From Bradyrhizobium sp. CCBAU 51765 (GTDB lineage: Bacteria > Pseudomonadota > Alphaproteobacteria > Rhizobiales > Xanthobacteraceae), in the NCBI RefSeq assembly GCF_015291725.1, contig NZ_CP030038.1, positions 4,825,001 through 4,889,000 of the forward strand: 64,000 bases of DNA. Reading direction: 5' to 3'. Positions 17,879 to 27,293 of this stretch are shown piece by piece. Positions within the stretch are counted from its first letter, which is position 1. Every line of letters starts with the position of its first letter. Made by a program: the position numbers and the translations under genes. Under the pieces are notes generated by a model. The model was not told where the DNA came from. It saw only the letters and a list, made by a program, of their open reading frames with translations, and made no database searches.

Positions 17879-18745
17879 ATGACCACGTCCGATCTCGACC
17901 CCGACCTTCTGAGGGCCTTCCTCGCCGTTGCCGATCATCGGTCGTTCACGCGCGCGGCCGCGATCCTCAACCGCACCCAATCGGCGGTGAGCGTCCAGAT
18001 CAGGCGCCTCGAAGAGCGGCTGAACGTCAGGCTGTTTCACCGCACGAGGCCGGGCGTGGCACTGAGCGCGGCCGGTCACGAGCTCCTCGTCTATGCAAGG
18101 CGGCTTCTCGACCTCAATGCAGAAGCGGTCGACGCGCTCCGCCCGCGCAAGCGCGATGCCGTGGTCCGCCTCGGCGTGATGGACGATTACGGCACGATCG
18201 TCATTCCGCCATTGCTGGCGCATTTTGCCAGAGGTCGTCCGGAGATCCGGGTCGAGATCGAGACGGGGCTGACGGCGACGATGCCGGCCCGGCTCGGCGA
18301 AGACTACGACCTCGTCATCGCCATGCATCCGGAACGAAGCGGCAATGGCGAGCTGCTGAGACGCGAGCAGGCGGTCTGGGCCGCAGCCGCGTCATATTCA
18401 GCCAGGCCACAGCGCCCCACGCTGCCCGTCGCACTCTACCCGCCGGGCTGCCTGCTCCGCGAGTGGGCCACTGAGGCCCTCGATGCCGCTGGTCGTCCCT
18501 GGCGGCTCGCCTTCGTCAGCCGGACGCTTGCAGCGGTGGAAGCGATCGCGGCGCAGGGCCTCGCGATCACGGTCGTGAAGGCTGGCACCCTGCCCCCTCG
18601 CCTGCGCGTTCTGTCCGAGCGCGACGGCCTGCCGCCGCTACCGGCGGCGGACATCCGCCTCCACCGCGCGCGCAACCTGTCGCGTCCGGCGACACTGCTG
18701 GCGGATCATTTGCAGCGGGCAATTTCGGAATCGGGCACCATATAA
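17879..18745 (+). CDS. LysR family transcriptional regulator
   Basis: The protein has 288 residues. The winged HTH occupies the first 60 residues (LLRAFLAVADHRSFTRAAAILNRTQSAVSVQIRRLEERL). A LysR substrate-binding domain follows from about residue 90 (VVRLGVMDDYGTIVIPPLLAHFA). The 86-bp intergenic space shared with the divergent EamA gene is typical of self-regulating LysR/exporter pairs. The inducer is unknown. Confidence 0.92.
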   Translation: MTTSDLDPDLLRAFLAVADHRSFTRAAAILNRTQSAVSVQIRRLEERLNVRLFHRTRPGVALSAAGHELLVYARRLLDLNAEAVDALRPRKRDAVVRLGVMDDYGTIVIPPLLAHFARGRPEIRVEIETGLTATMPARLGEDYDLVIAMHPERSGNGELLRREQAVWAAAASYSARPQRPTLPVALYPPGCLLREWATEALDAAGRPWRLAFVSRTLAAVEAIAAQGLAITVVKAGTLPPRLRVLSERDGLPPLPAADIRLHRARNLSRPATLLADHLQRAISESGTI

Positions 18746-18820
18746 CAGTAGATCGTAAAGGGTTGTGGCCCTATACGGCGTGCCTTGCAAAGCGCGCGTG
18801 CGAACCGGAACGGACGAGCC

Positions 18821-19501
18821 GTGAACATCTCCTTCTATGATCTTTCCGTCTGGGTGCTGCCGCTGGTGCTCGCGATCACCTTTCATGAGGCCGCGCACGC
18901 CTTCGTCGCGGACCGGCTCGGGGATAATACGGCCTCGCAGCTCGGCCGCGTCAGCTTCAACCCGCTTCGGCATATCGATCCGTTCGGCACCCTGATCCTG
19001 CCCGCGATGCTGCTATTCGCGCATTCGCCATTCCTGTTCGGCTATGCCAAGCCGGTGCCGGTGAACTTCCGCAAGCTGAACAACCCCAGGCTCGACATGG
19101 TCTGGGTGGCGCTGGCTGGGCCCGTCACCAACATCCTGCTGGCGCTGGCCGCGGCCCTCGCCTTCCATGCCCTGCCCCTGGTGCCCGCGAGCTCGGCGAA
19201 ATGGGTCGCGGACAACCTCAAGAATGCCCTCGTGATCAACGCGATCCTGGCTGTGTTCAACATGATGCCGATTCCGCCGCTCGACGGCGGGCGCGTTGCG
19301 GTCGGGCTGCTGCCGCGCCCCCTCGCCGCGCCGCTGTCCCGGCTCGAGCCGTTCGGTATGCTGATCCTGATCGGCCTGTTGATCCTGCTGCCGCTTGCGG
19401 GTTCGCAGTTCGGTCTAAATCTTGATGTTATTTCAGCAATACTGCGAACGTTGACCGGTTATGTGATTCAGGCTGTTCTGTTCTTGACCGGCAACGTTTA
19501 G
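18821..19501 (+). CDS. Site-2 protease family (M50) membrane metalloprotease
   Basis: The protein has 226 residues from a GTG at 18821; a TTG at 18785 would add twelve. The first membrane helix carries the zinc motif HEAAH (FHEAAHAFVADRLG, about residues 18-31). A later helix has NMMPIPPLDGGR with the third metal ligand Asp. Five or six membrane segments are expected. There is no PDZ domain, so it belongs to the short M50 class that cleaves membrane substrates of unknown identity. The next gene begins 38 bp downstream and may be co-transcribed. Confidence 0.87.
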   Translation: MNISFYDLSVWVLPLVLAITFHEAAHAFVADRLGDNTASQLGRVSFNPLRHIDPFGTLILPAMLLFAHSPFLFGYAKPVPVNFRKLNNPRLDMVWVALAGPVTNILLALAAALAFHALPLVPASSAKWVADNLKNALVINAILAVFNMMPIPPLDGGRVAVGLLPRPLAAPLSRLEPFGMLILIGLLILLPLAGSQFGLNLDVISAILRTLTGYVIQAVLFLTGNV

Positions 19502-19539
19502 TTGAACAGAACACCCACGCCGAAGGGCCAGAGGCCGAC

Positions 19540-19980
19540 TTGGTCAAAGCTGCCGATATGCTGATCGCGCGACGCGCCGACACCCGCGCCCGCGCCGATT
19601 TTGCCACCTGGAACATGATGGCCAAGCTCAACGGGGCGTCCGCACTGCCACCGGAGGCCCAGGAGTTCCTCGCCAGCTACAGGAACCTGCTGACGCAGAT
19701 GAGCGAGAACGAGGCCAGCGAGGCCACCATCGGCGCGATCTACAGGGCCTATTATGTCGAGATGGGCGGCGCCGGATCGCCACCCGACGTCCGCACCCGT
19801 CCGCCTGAACCAGCGGCGGACAATGTTACCGCCTTCCGCCGGCCGGCGCCGAAACCGAAGAAGGCCGCGTCCTTCGGAGCGGCGGCGTTCGCCGGAAGCC
19901 AGAAACGGCCGCTCCCGGTAGCGCTGATCTTTGCGTGCCTGGTCGTGGTCTATGTCGGGATCCGGCTCTACTGGCGCTGA
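19540..19980 (+). CDS. Hypothetical protein with a C-terminal membrane anchor
   Basis: The protein has 146 residues from a TTG at 19540; the ATG at 19558 is a reasonable alternative. The N-terminal half is helical and charged (ADFATWNMMAKLNGASALPPEAQEFLASYRNLL). A Pro-rich linker (about 85-115) leads to one membrane helix, PVALIFACLVVVYVGIRLYW, at the extreme C-terminus. It could be a tail-anchored inner-membrane protein. It follows the M50 protease gene and could be its partner, though this is inference from position only. It overlaps the convergent tonB gene by 13 bp. Confidence 0.7.
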   Translation: MVKAADMLIARRADTRARADFATWNMMAKLNGASALPPEAQEFLASYRNLLTQMSENEASEATIGAIYRAYYVEMGGAGSPPDVRTRPPEPAADNVTAFRRPAPKPKKAASFGAAAFAGSQKRPLPVALIFACLVVVYVGIRLYWR

Positions 19981-20780
19981 GCCGTCTTTTTCTTCTTCGC
20001 GTCCGCCGGAGTGAAGATGATGTCGACCGTACGTTCGAACCGGTCCTCGGTCAGTCCGGCGGGCGGCAGCGGGATGGGATCGGACTTGCGGACGATCGAC
20101 ACCGCCGCCGCATCGTAGGCTGCGTCCCCCGACGACTCCACGACATCCACCGACAGCACGTTGCCCTTCCGGTTGATGGCGAAGCTCACCTTGACCTTCT
20201 GGTTATTGGGCACTTTGCCGTCCGGATTGACCTTGTGCAGCGCCAGATGCGCGCTGATCTTGCGGTTCCAATCGGCCGTCAGCTTCAGGATGTCCTTGCC
20301 GATACCGATGACGGGCGCCAGTGCCTTCTCGGCCTCGCGCGCATCCTCCTCGAGCGTCTGCCGCGCGGTGGCAACCGATTTCGGCGAGGCTTCGGCGGCC
20401 GGAGTCTCGATCGCCTGAATCTTCGGATCGTCCTCCGTCGGTTTCTTCGCGTTGTTCTCGGTCACGACGCGGTCGGGATCCTCGACCTCCTGAGACCGAT
20501 CCTTTGGAAGCTCCGTCTCCTTGGTCTCGGCCTTCTGCTCGGGGAGCGCCTGCTGTTCCTGCATCGCTTCGCTGTCGGGTCCGGGCGGCAGATCGGTCTC
20601 GGGCGCCTTGGGCGATGCCATCTCGACGGCGAACTCTGCACCGTTGGCACCAAGGCCGTCGCCGTCGTCATCAGCCTGCAGATGCGCCAGCGCGAGCGCA
20701 GCACCACCCAGATGCAGCGCGAGCGCCGCGACCGCCGCGAGGATCCAGAGCTTCCGGGATGGCCTGACTTCGTCCGACAT
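19968..20780 (-). CDS. tonB: TonB family energy transducer
   Basis: The protein has 270 residues. A single N-terminal membrane helix (LWILAAVAALALHLGGAALALAHL, about 11-34) is followed by a long charged periplasmic linker rich in Glu, Lys and Pro. The C-terminal TonB domain (about 180-262) includes VKVSFAINRKGNVLSVDVVESSG and YDAAAVSIVRKSDPIPLPP. It couples the ExbBD proton motor to outer-membrane receptors. It is the last gene of the siderophore operon, 9 bp after exbD. Confidence 0.92.
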   Translation of the reverse strand: MSDEVRPSRKLWILAAVAALALHLGGAALALAHLQADDDGDGLGANGAEFAVEMASPKAPETDLPPGPDSEAMQEQQALPEQKAETKETELPKDRSQEVEDPDRVVTENNAKKPTEDDPKIQAIETPAAEASPKSVATARQTLEEDAREAEKALAPVIGIGKDILKLTADWNRKISAHLALHKVNPDGKVPNNQKVKVSFAINRKGNVLSVDVVESSGDAAYDAAAVSIVRKSDPIPLPPAGLTEDRFERTVDIIFTPADAKKKKTAQRQ

Positions 20781-20789
20781 GGCGGGCCT

Positions 20790-21248
20790 CTAAGGCTGAG
20801 CAGCGCCTGGCGCAGGCGCCCCAGGCGCGCCTTCCAGCGCGACCAGTTTGACCCGCGTATAGCCGCCTGAGCGCAAGAGCTCCATAACTCCCATCAATTC
20901 GCCATACGGCACCGAACGATCGGCGCGCAGGAACACATACTTATCCTTGCTCATGTCGGACAGGCCGTCGAGGGTCCCGATCAACTCCGCCCGGTGAACC
21001 GGGTTCTCTCCGATCGCGAGCGTCAGATCGGGCTTGATGCTCAGATAGGTCGGCTTGTCCGGCTTCTTCTGCGGCGTCGCGCTCGACGTCGGCAGATCGA
21101 TCGGCAAGTCGACCGTGGAGAGCGGCGCTGCAACCATGAAGATGATCAGCAGTACCAGGATGACGTCGATGAACGGCGTGACGTTGATGTCATGCGTCTC
21201 CGAGAAATCGTCGTCTTCGCCGTCGTTGTCTGCGAGCGAAACACCCAT
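20790..21248 (-). CDS. exbD: ExbD biopolymer transport protein
   Basis: The protein has 152 residues with one N-terminal membrane helix containing the essential Asp (INVTPFIDVILVLLIIFMVAAPL, about 22-44). A periplasmic domain follows. The C-terminus is Pro/Ala-rich. With ExbB it forms the proton-driven motor for TonB. It starts 3 bp after the exbB stop. Confidence 0.94.
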   Translation of the reverse strand: MGVSLADNDGEDDDFSETHDINVTPFIDVILVLLIIFMVAAPLSTVDLPIDLPTSSATPQKKPDKPTYLSIKPDLTLAIGENPVHRAELIGTLDGLSDMSKDKYVFLRADRSVPYGELMGVMELLRSGGYTRVKLVALEGAPGAPAPGAAQP

Positions 21249-21251
21249 GGT

Positions 21252-22213
<962 letters not shown>

Positions 22214-22217
<4 letters not shown>

Positions 22218-22903
22218 ACTTCGGCCCAGTAGCGAATGAGGTTGTGATAGATACCCGTCAATTTGACCGTTTCGGGATCGTCACGCCCGAGCCGTTCCAC
22301 CAGCGCCTGTATCGCGGTGTCGAGGTCAAAGATCATGCTCCGAGCTTGATCGTCCCGTATCATGCTCTGAAGCCAGAAGAAAGACGCAACCCGCGTTCCC
22401 CTGGTCACGGGGGTGACCAGATGGAGGCTGGTCGAGGGATAGAGCACGCAGTCCCCGGCTGGCAACTTGACCTCGTGCGAACCATAGGTGTCCTCGATCA
22501 CAAGTTCGCCACCGTCATAATCTTCCGGCTCGGCGAGGAACAGCGTGACCGACAGGTCGGTGCGGATGCGAAGGCCGGTCAGGCGATCGCCGCGGATCGC
22601 ATTGTCGACGTGCAGGCCGAAATGATGGCCGCTGCTCGCCGCATAGCGGTTGAACAGCGGCGGGAAGATCTGCAGCGGGATCGCCGCCGCAACAAAGCGC
22701 GGGTTCGAGGTCAGTGCCGAGATGATGCGGTTGCCGAGCTTGCGCGCGACCTCGCTATCCGGCGGCAATTGCTCGTTGCGCTTGACCATCGCCGACTGCG
22801 CGCCGGCGGTGGAGCGACCGTCCTCCCAGTCGCTGGCGTCCATGATGCGGCGGAAATCCGCCACATCATCCTTGCTGAGAACGCCAGGCAGGCAGGTCAA
22901 CAT
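22214..22903 (-). CDS. piuC: Fe(II)/2-oxoglutarate-dependent PKHD-type hydroxylase
   Basis: The protein has 229 residues from the ATG at 22903; the open frame continues into the receptor gene but that part is out-of-frame. The iron triad is His98 and Asp100 (HFGLHVDN) and His161 (SLHLVTPV), with the 2-oxoglutarate Arg near 171. PiuC/YbiX proteins are almost always next to a Fiu-type catecholate receptor and are thought to modify the siderophore or receptor after uptake. The actual substrate is unproven. It starts 2 bp after the receptor stop codon. Confidence 0.92.
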
Positions 22904-22905
22904 GA

Positions 22906-25320
22906 TCAGAACTTCGCTGTCGTCACGACGTAGAATGCCCGCCCCGGCGCGACCGCCACGAACGGAACGTTGCTGCGATAGAACGAGTCGTAATAGAGCT
23001 TGTTGGTCAGGTTCTGCGCGTAGAGCTTCATGGTCCAGTTCTGGTCGATCTTCTTCTCGACGAACGCATCGAAACGCCAATAGCTCGGCAGCTCGTTGGT
23101 GTTGGCCGCGAACGTGCCGCCATAGACCTTCGAACGGTACACCGCCTGGCCGCCAAGCTCCCAACCGCCATCGAACTTGTACTTGGTGAGCATGCTGAAG
23201 GACTGGTGGGCGATGTTGGCAAGCTGCAGCCCGAGATTCGAGGCGACGCCGCTCTGCGTGACCTTCGACTGCATCAGGACCAGGCCGCCGAAGATGCTCC
23301 AGCGGTCGGTGATCTTGCCTTCCGCTTCGATGTCGATGCCTTGGATCCTGTAGGCAGCACCCGATGTGAGCAGGTTGTTGACGGTCTCGCGCGCATTGTC
23401 CTTGGTGGTTTGGAACAGCGCACCGGTCACCAGCAAGTGGCGATCCGCAAGCTCCCATTTGGTGCCGAGCTCGATCGCCTTGTTGCGCTCGGGCCCGAGC
23501 AGGATGGTCGAGTTGGGGGGAACGCCGCCGTATTCGGTGCCGGTCGCGTCCAGCTCCGACCCGAACGGATTGGCCGACGTCGCATAGGCTGCATAGACGC
23601 TGCCGATCGACATCGGCTTGTAAACCAAGCCGACGTTGTAGTTCACGAGATCGGAGTTCTGCTTCACATAGTTCGGGCTATTATTCGAGGCACTCTGGCT
23701 GTAGCCGTCGTAGCGCACGCCGCCGTTGACGATGATGGTGTCCTGCCAGTTCGCGGTGTCCATGACGTACACGCTGCTGGTGTTGACGCCATAGCGGGTC
23801 GGATTTCCTTGCAGGGACGGCGTACCGAAGGGAATATTGGTGTATTGCGGGGAGTAGAGATTGACGTTCTGGACGGCGCCGTTGCTCGTGAAGGCGGAGC
23901 CGGACAGTTCCGACGCGAGACCGGCATAGCGGTCGATCGAGATATTCTCGTTCGAATATTCGACGCCGAACACCGCCGTGTGCTTGACCCCGCCGGTGTC
24001 GAGCTTGAACGTGGCCTCGTTCTGGTTGGCCCATACGTCGACGTTCTGGTAGCGGCTCTGCGCGCTCGCCGTCGTGGTCCAGAGCAGCGGATTCGGGCTG
24101 GTCGTATTCGGATTCTGCGGCAGCGTGCCGATGTAGTTGAGCAGCGAATGCTCGCCGCGCACCTTGCTGGTCAGGGTGATGGCCTCGTTGACCTTGTACT
24201 CGATGGTGCCGGTGCCGAAATCCTGCCGCGCGGTCTGGAAGTCGCGGTTGAGGAAGCCGTACCAGTTCTCACGCGGAATGCCCGCCGAGGTCACCGGCAC
24301 ATTGCCCTGCTTGTAGTAGGGCACGCCGAAATCGGGATAGCCGCTGAGATCTGTATGGACGTAGTTCGTCGTGATCTTGATGTCGTTGGTCGGGGTGTAC
24401 TTGGTTGAGATGAAGCTGCCCCAGCGATTGTCGGTGACGTAGTTGCGTCCGGCGACGTTGGCGTCCTGGAACAGGCCGCCCGTGCGCACCGAGAAGGTCG
24501 GATCGATGACCTGGTTCACGTCGAGCGTGACGCGCTTGGTCATGTCGGTTCCGAACTCGCTGTCCATCCGCTTGAAGTTGACGTCGCCCGCCTGCTTGGT
24601 GACGATGTTGATGGCGCCGCCGGCGGTGCCGCGGCCGGCATAGGAGGATGCCGGTCCGCGCAGAATCTCGATCTGCTCGGTGAAGAAGTTCTCGCGGATC
24701 GAGACCGCGGGATCGCGGATGCCGTCGATGAAGACGTCGTTGCGCGCGTCGAAGCCGCGGATGAAGAAGCGGTCGCCGAACGCGTTGCCGCCCTCGCCCG
24801 AACCGAGTGTCACGCCCGCGGTCGAGCGCCCGATCTCCTTCAGCGTCGTGGCGTTCTTGTCCTCGAGCACTTCCTTGCTGAGCACCGTGATGCTCTTCGG
24901 CGTGTTCAGCATCTTCTCGGGAAACTTGCCCGAGGCCTGCACGTGATCGACCTTGTAGGGCGCCGCCGGATCGGCATAGGGATTGGCGTCGGCAGGGCCT
25001 GACGGCGTGACGGGAGCCGTCTGCTGCGCCTGCTGCCGCTGCGCGGCGCGGCGAAGCGCGTTGCGGGCGCGGACCTGCTCGGGCGAAGGCTTCGAGGCCG
25101 CCGGACGCGGACGCTCGACCGGCGCATCGACCGTCACCGGCGGCAGGCTTGACTGCTGCGCTTGCGCGCCGCCCGATACCGACGCCACCGCGATCAAGCT
25201 TGCAACGGCCGAAGCCTTCTTGCCGGAAACGCCCGCGAACCTCTCATCCACCAGATCGAACGCTGCGACCGAACGCAACGACTTCGGTGCGACCACCTGC
25301 CCCATTACCAAACGCCCCAT
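22906..25320 (-). CDS. fiu: TonB-dependent siderophore receptor, Fiu-like
   Basis: The protein has up to 804 residues; Met6 (25305) is an alternative start. An atypical N-terminus of about 35 residues precedes the signal sequence (ASAVASLIAVASVSGGAQAQ). A TonB-box-like LPPVTVDAP follows near residue 60, then an Arg/Gln-rich linker. The plug domain contains FFIRGFDARNDVFIDGIRDP and EILRGPASSYAGRGTAGGAINIVTK (about 160-240). A 22-strand barrel ends in the C-terminal Phe (VTTAKF). Together with piuC it points to catecholate-type ferric siderophores. The promoter region holds repeated TTCTAA elements. Confidence 0.9.
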   Translation of the reverse strand: MGRLVMGQVVAPKSLRSVAAFDLVDERFAGVSGKKASAVASLIAVASVSGGAQAQQSSLPPVTVDAPVERPRPAASKPSPEQVRARNALRRAAQRQQAQQTAPVTPSGPADANPYADPAAPYKVDHVQASGKFPEKMLNTPKSITVLSKEVLEDKNATTLKEIGRSTAGVTLGSGEGGNAFGDRFFIRGFDARNDVFIDGIRDPAVSIRENFFTEQIEILRGPASSYAGRGTAGGAINIVTKQAGDVNFKRMDSEFGTDMTKRVTLDVNQVIDPTFSVRTGGLFQDANVAGRNYVTDNRWGSFISTKYTPTNDIKITTNYVHTDLSGYPDFGVPYYKQGNVPVTSAGIPRENWYGFLNRDFQTARQDFGTGTIEYKVNEAITLTSKVRGEHSLLNYIGTLPQNPNTTSPNPLLWTTTASAQSRYQNVDVWANQNEATFKLDTGGVKHTAVFGVEYSNENISIDRYAGLASELSGSAFTSNGAVQNVNLYSPQYTNIPFGTPSLQGNPTRYGVNTSSVYVMDTANWQDTIIVNGGVRYDGYSQSASNNSPNYVKQNSDLVNYNVGLVYKPMSIGSVYAAYATSANPFGSELDATGTEYGGVPPNSTILLGPERNKAIELGTKWELADRHLLVTGALFQTTKDNARETVNNLLTSGAAYRIQGIDIEAEGKITDRWSIFGGLVLMQSKVTQSGVASNLGLQLANIAHQSFSMLTKYKFDGGWELGGQAVYRSKVYGGTFAANTNELPSYWRFDAFVEKKIDQNWTMKLYAQNLTNKLYYDSFYRSNVPFVAVAPGRAFYVVTTAKF

Positions 25321-25425
25321 ATTCCTGTTCGTTCATTCCCTTCGACGAACGATGGCTGTTGGTATCGGCCACAAAATAGCGGGTCAATGCGAGCAGCTCG
25401 CGAGAACCCTTGAATCAATCCAGAT

Positions 25426-25486
25426 CAAAGCGATTCTAAACTGCAGTTTGAAATCGTTCTAAGTTGAGATTGGACTCGTTCTAAAG
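25426..25486. promoter_or_regulatory. Three phased TTCTAA elements, candidate Irr/ICE iron-regulatory sites
   Basis: TTCTAA occurs at 25434, 25457 and 25479, each preceded by CG(A)T or CGT, at spacings of 23 and 22 bp. The middle copy has a partly symmetric partner (TTTGAA at 25447, four bases away from TTCTAA). The layout lies 106-187 bp ahead of the siderophore receptor start. It resembles the AT-rich inverted repeats bound by Irr (ICE boxes) in Rhizobiales as I recall them. Confidence 0.5.
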
Positions 25487-25507
25487 ACAACGCAGAAGAC
25501 GTTCCTC

Positions 25508-25747
25508 TCAGTCGCTGCTCGGCGGCTTCATCAGCGAGAACAATTCGTCGACCGTCTTCTGCGCAACGGCGCGCACGCGATCGGTGCTGTCCATGCCGGC
25601 GATGTTGACGCCGTTCACGACGGCTTTGATCTCATCGCGAAAGTCGGTGAGGAAGCGCAAGGGATCGCGCTGCTCGTTGGCGACACGCGCGATCAATCCC
25701 GTGATCAAAATCTGACACGCGATCAGCTTGCCGTTCAGCTCGTCCAT
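25508..25747 (-). CDS. Hypothetical small protein at the head of the iron operon
   Basis: The protein has 79 residues from the ATG at 25747 (MDELNGKLIACQ); an upstream ATG at 25759 would add four. It is helical with no signal sequence: an amphipathic N-terminus (LIACQILITGLIARVANEQ) and a charged middle (FLTDFRDEIKAVVNGV). I do not recognise the family. It lies on the same strand as the receptor operon, but the repeated iron-type sites sit between the two, so it may be a separate transcript. Confidence 0.55.
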   Translation of the reverse strand: MDELNGKLIACQILITGLIARVANEQRDPLRFLTDFRDEIKAVVNGVNIAGMDSTDRVRAVAQKTVDELFSLMKPPSSD

Positions 25748-25821
25748 CCTGCGCTCCATTCATGGAGGCGCCGATATGAACGATGCCGAAATCCCTGACA
25801 ACCGAAACGGCCTACGCGCGA

Positions 25822-25837
25822 TTTAGAACCGTTCTCG
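25822..25837. promoter_or_regulatory. Inverted repeat resembling the iron-control elements
   Basis: TTTAGAACCGTTCTCG contains the perfect short palindrome AGAAC-C-GTTCT. It shares the CGTTCT core with the three elements at 25426-25486. It lies 75 bp upstream of the small ORF at 25508-25747 and about 290 bp upstream of the divergent RND pump 1, so it could serve either. Confidence 0.4.
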
Positions 25838-26026
25838 TGACTGATCCGAACCAGGACTCAGCGCGGCGCCATTCGGCCCGAGCACACCGCTATCGGTGCT
25901 GCGCAAGAGGTGACACGCCGATCGGTCGCGGCCGGAAAAATGCAGCTCTGCACAACGCGGCGCCAGAGCACTGCCCAGGGGGTGCAAAGCTTTCCAATTG
26001 TTTAGGTTTCCGAACCGATAGTGCTG

Positions 26027-26053
26027 TTTACACTGGAACTTGGCGTGTATTAT
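26027..26053 (+). promoter_or_regulatory. Possible sigma70-type promoter of RND pump 1
   Basis: TTTACA and TATTAT are separated by 15 bp (16 bp if the -10 is read as ATTATA), about 75 bp before the adaptor start codon. The AT-rich CGTGTATTATACAAG patch stands out in this GC-rich sequence. Spacing is slightly short, so this is tentative. Confidence 0.3.
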
Positions 26054-26126
26054 ACAAGCGCGCTGGAACCGTATGATTGGCCCCATAATTCGTAAGCGTA
26101 GGGCACAAGAGCCGACACGAGACGAT

Positions 26127-27293
26127 ATGAAAAAGTCCCGGCCGATCCTCTGGATTTTGATCATCGCGGCCGTGGCCTCCGCAGGTTACTATGGATGGCA
26201 GAGATTTGGCTCGGCCGGACAGACCCAGACAGCCCAGAAGGCGGCGCCCCGCCCGACAGCTATTCCCGTCAGCGTCGCGCCGGTCCAGAAGACCGACTTC
26301 CCGGTCTACCTGACCGGTCTCGGCACGGTTCAGGGCTTCAACACCGTCCAGGTCCGCAGCCGGGTCGACGGCCAGATCATCAGGCTCGAGTTCAGAGAGG
26401 GCCAGATCGTCCAGCAGGGCGACCTTCTGGTCTCGATCGATCCCCGGCCCTACCAAGCCGCGCTTGACCAAGCCAAGGCCAAGAAGGCGCAGGACGAGGC
26501 AAACCTCGCCAACGCCAATCTTGAGCTCCAGCGCGCCGTGAAGCTCGGCGAATTCGCGACAACACAGCGGGTGGATACCCAGCGCTCCACCGTCGCCCAG
26601 CTAACCGCTCAGATCGCCGCCGACGAGGCCGCGATCGCCAACGCCCAGACCCAGCTCGACTACACGCAGATCAAGGCACCGATCACAGGTGTCGCGGGGC
26701 TCCGCCAGGTCGATATCGGCAACATCGTCAACGCCTCGACCCAGACGGGCATCGTCATGATCTCGCAGGTCGAACCGATCGCCGTGATCTTCACCGCTCC
26801 GGAAGACCAGCTCCCCTATATCACCGAAGGCCAGAAGGCCGGCGCGCTGAAGGTGATCGCCTTCACGACCGACGGCAAGAAGACGCTGGCCGAGGGCAAG
26901 CTCGCGGTCATCAACAACCAGGTCGACACGACCAGTGGAACGATCCGTCTCAAGGCGGTGTTCGACAACAAGGACCACGCGCTGTGGCCGGGCCAGTCGG
27001 TTTCGACGCGGCTCCTGGTGCGGACGCTGAAGGATGCGACCGTTGTTCCTGATGACGCGGTCCAGCATTCCACCAACGGCCTCTACGCCTATACGGTCAA
27101 TCAGGACAACAAGGCCGAGGTTCACAAGGTCAAGGTCAGCTATGGCATCGACGGACGTTCGGTCATCGAGGAAGGCTTGAGCCCGGGCCAGCAGGTGATC
27201 GTCGGCGGCCAGTTCAAGGTCCAGCCCGGAAGCCTCGTATCGACGGCAGTGGCAAGCTCCGATCCGGCCCAGAGCAAGGTACGACAGGAATGA
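26127..27293 (+). CDS. RND efflux periplasmic adaptor, MdtA-like
   Basis: The protein has 388 residues from the ATG at 26127 (MKKSRPILW). The longer frame upstream contains no signal peptide and overlaps the probable promoter. One N-terminal membrane anchor (ILWILIIAAVASAGYYGW) precedes the lipoyl/barrel-sandwich halves (TVQVRSRVDGQI and DYTQIKAPITGVAGLRQVDIGN) around an alpha-hairpin (about 115-185). It links the inner-membrane pump to an outer-membrane channel. Its stop overlaps the pump start (ATGA). No outer-membrane factor gene is nearby. Confidence 0.92.
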   Translation: MKKSRPILWILIIAAVASAGYYGWQRFGSAGQTQTAQKAAPRPTAIPVSVAPVQKTDFPVYLTGLGTVQGFNTVQVRSRVDGQIIRLEFREGQIVQQGDLLVSIDPRPYQAALDQAKAKKAQDEANLANANLELQRAVKLGEFATTQRVDTQRSTVAQLTAQIAADEAAIANAQTQLDYTQIKAPITGVAGLRQVDIGNIVNASTQTGIVMISQVEPIAVIFTAPEDQLPYITEGQKAGALKVIAFTTDGKKTLAEGKLAVINNQVDTTSGTIRLKAVFDNKDHALWPGQSVSTRLLVRTLKDATVVPDDAVQHSTNGLYAYTVNQDNKAEVHKVKVSYGIDGRSVIEEGLSPGQQVIVGGQFKVQPGSLVSTAVASSDPAQSKVRQE

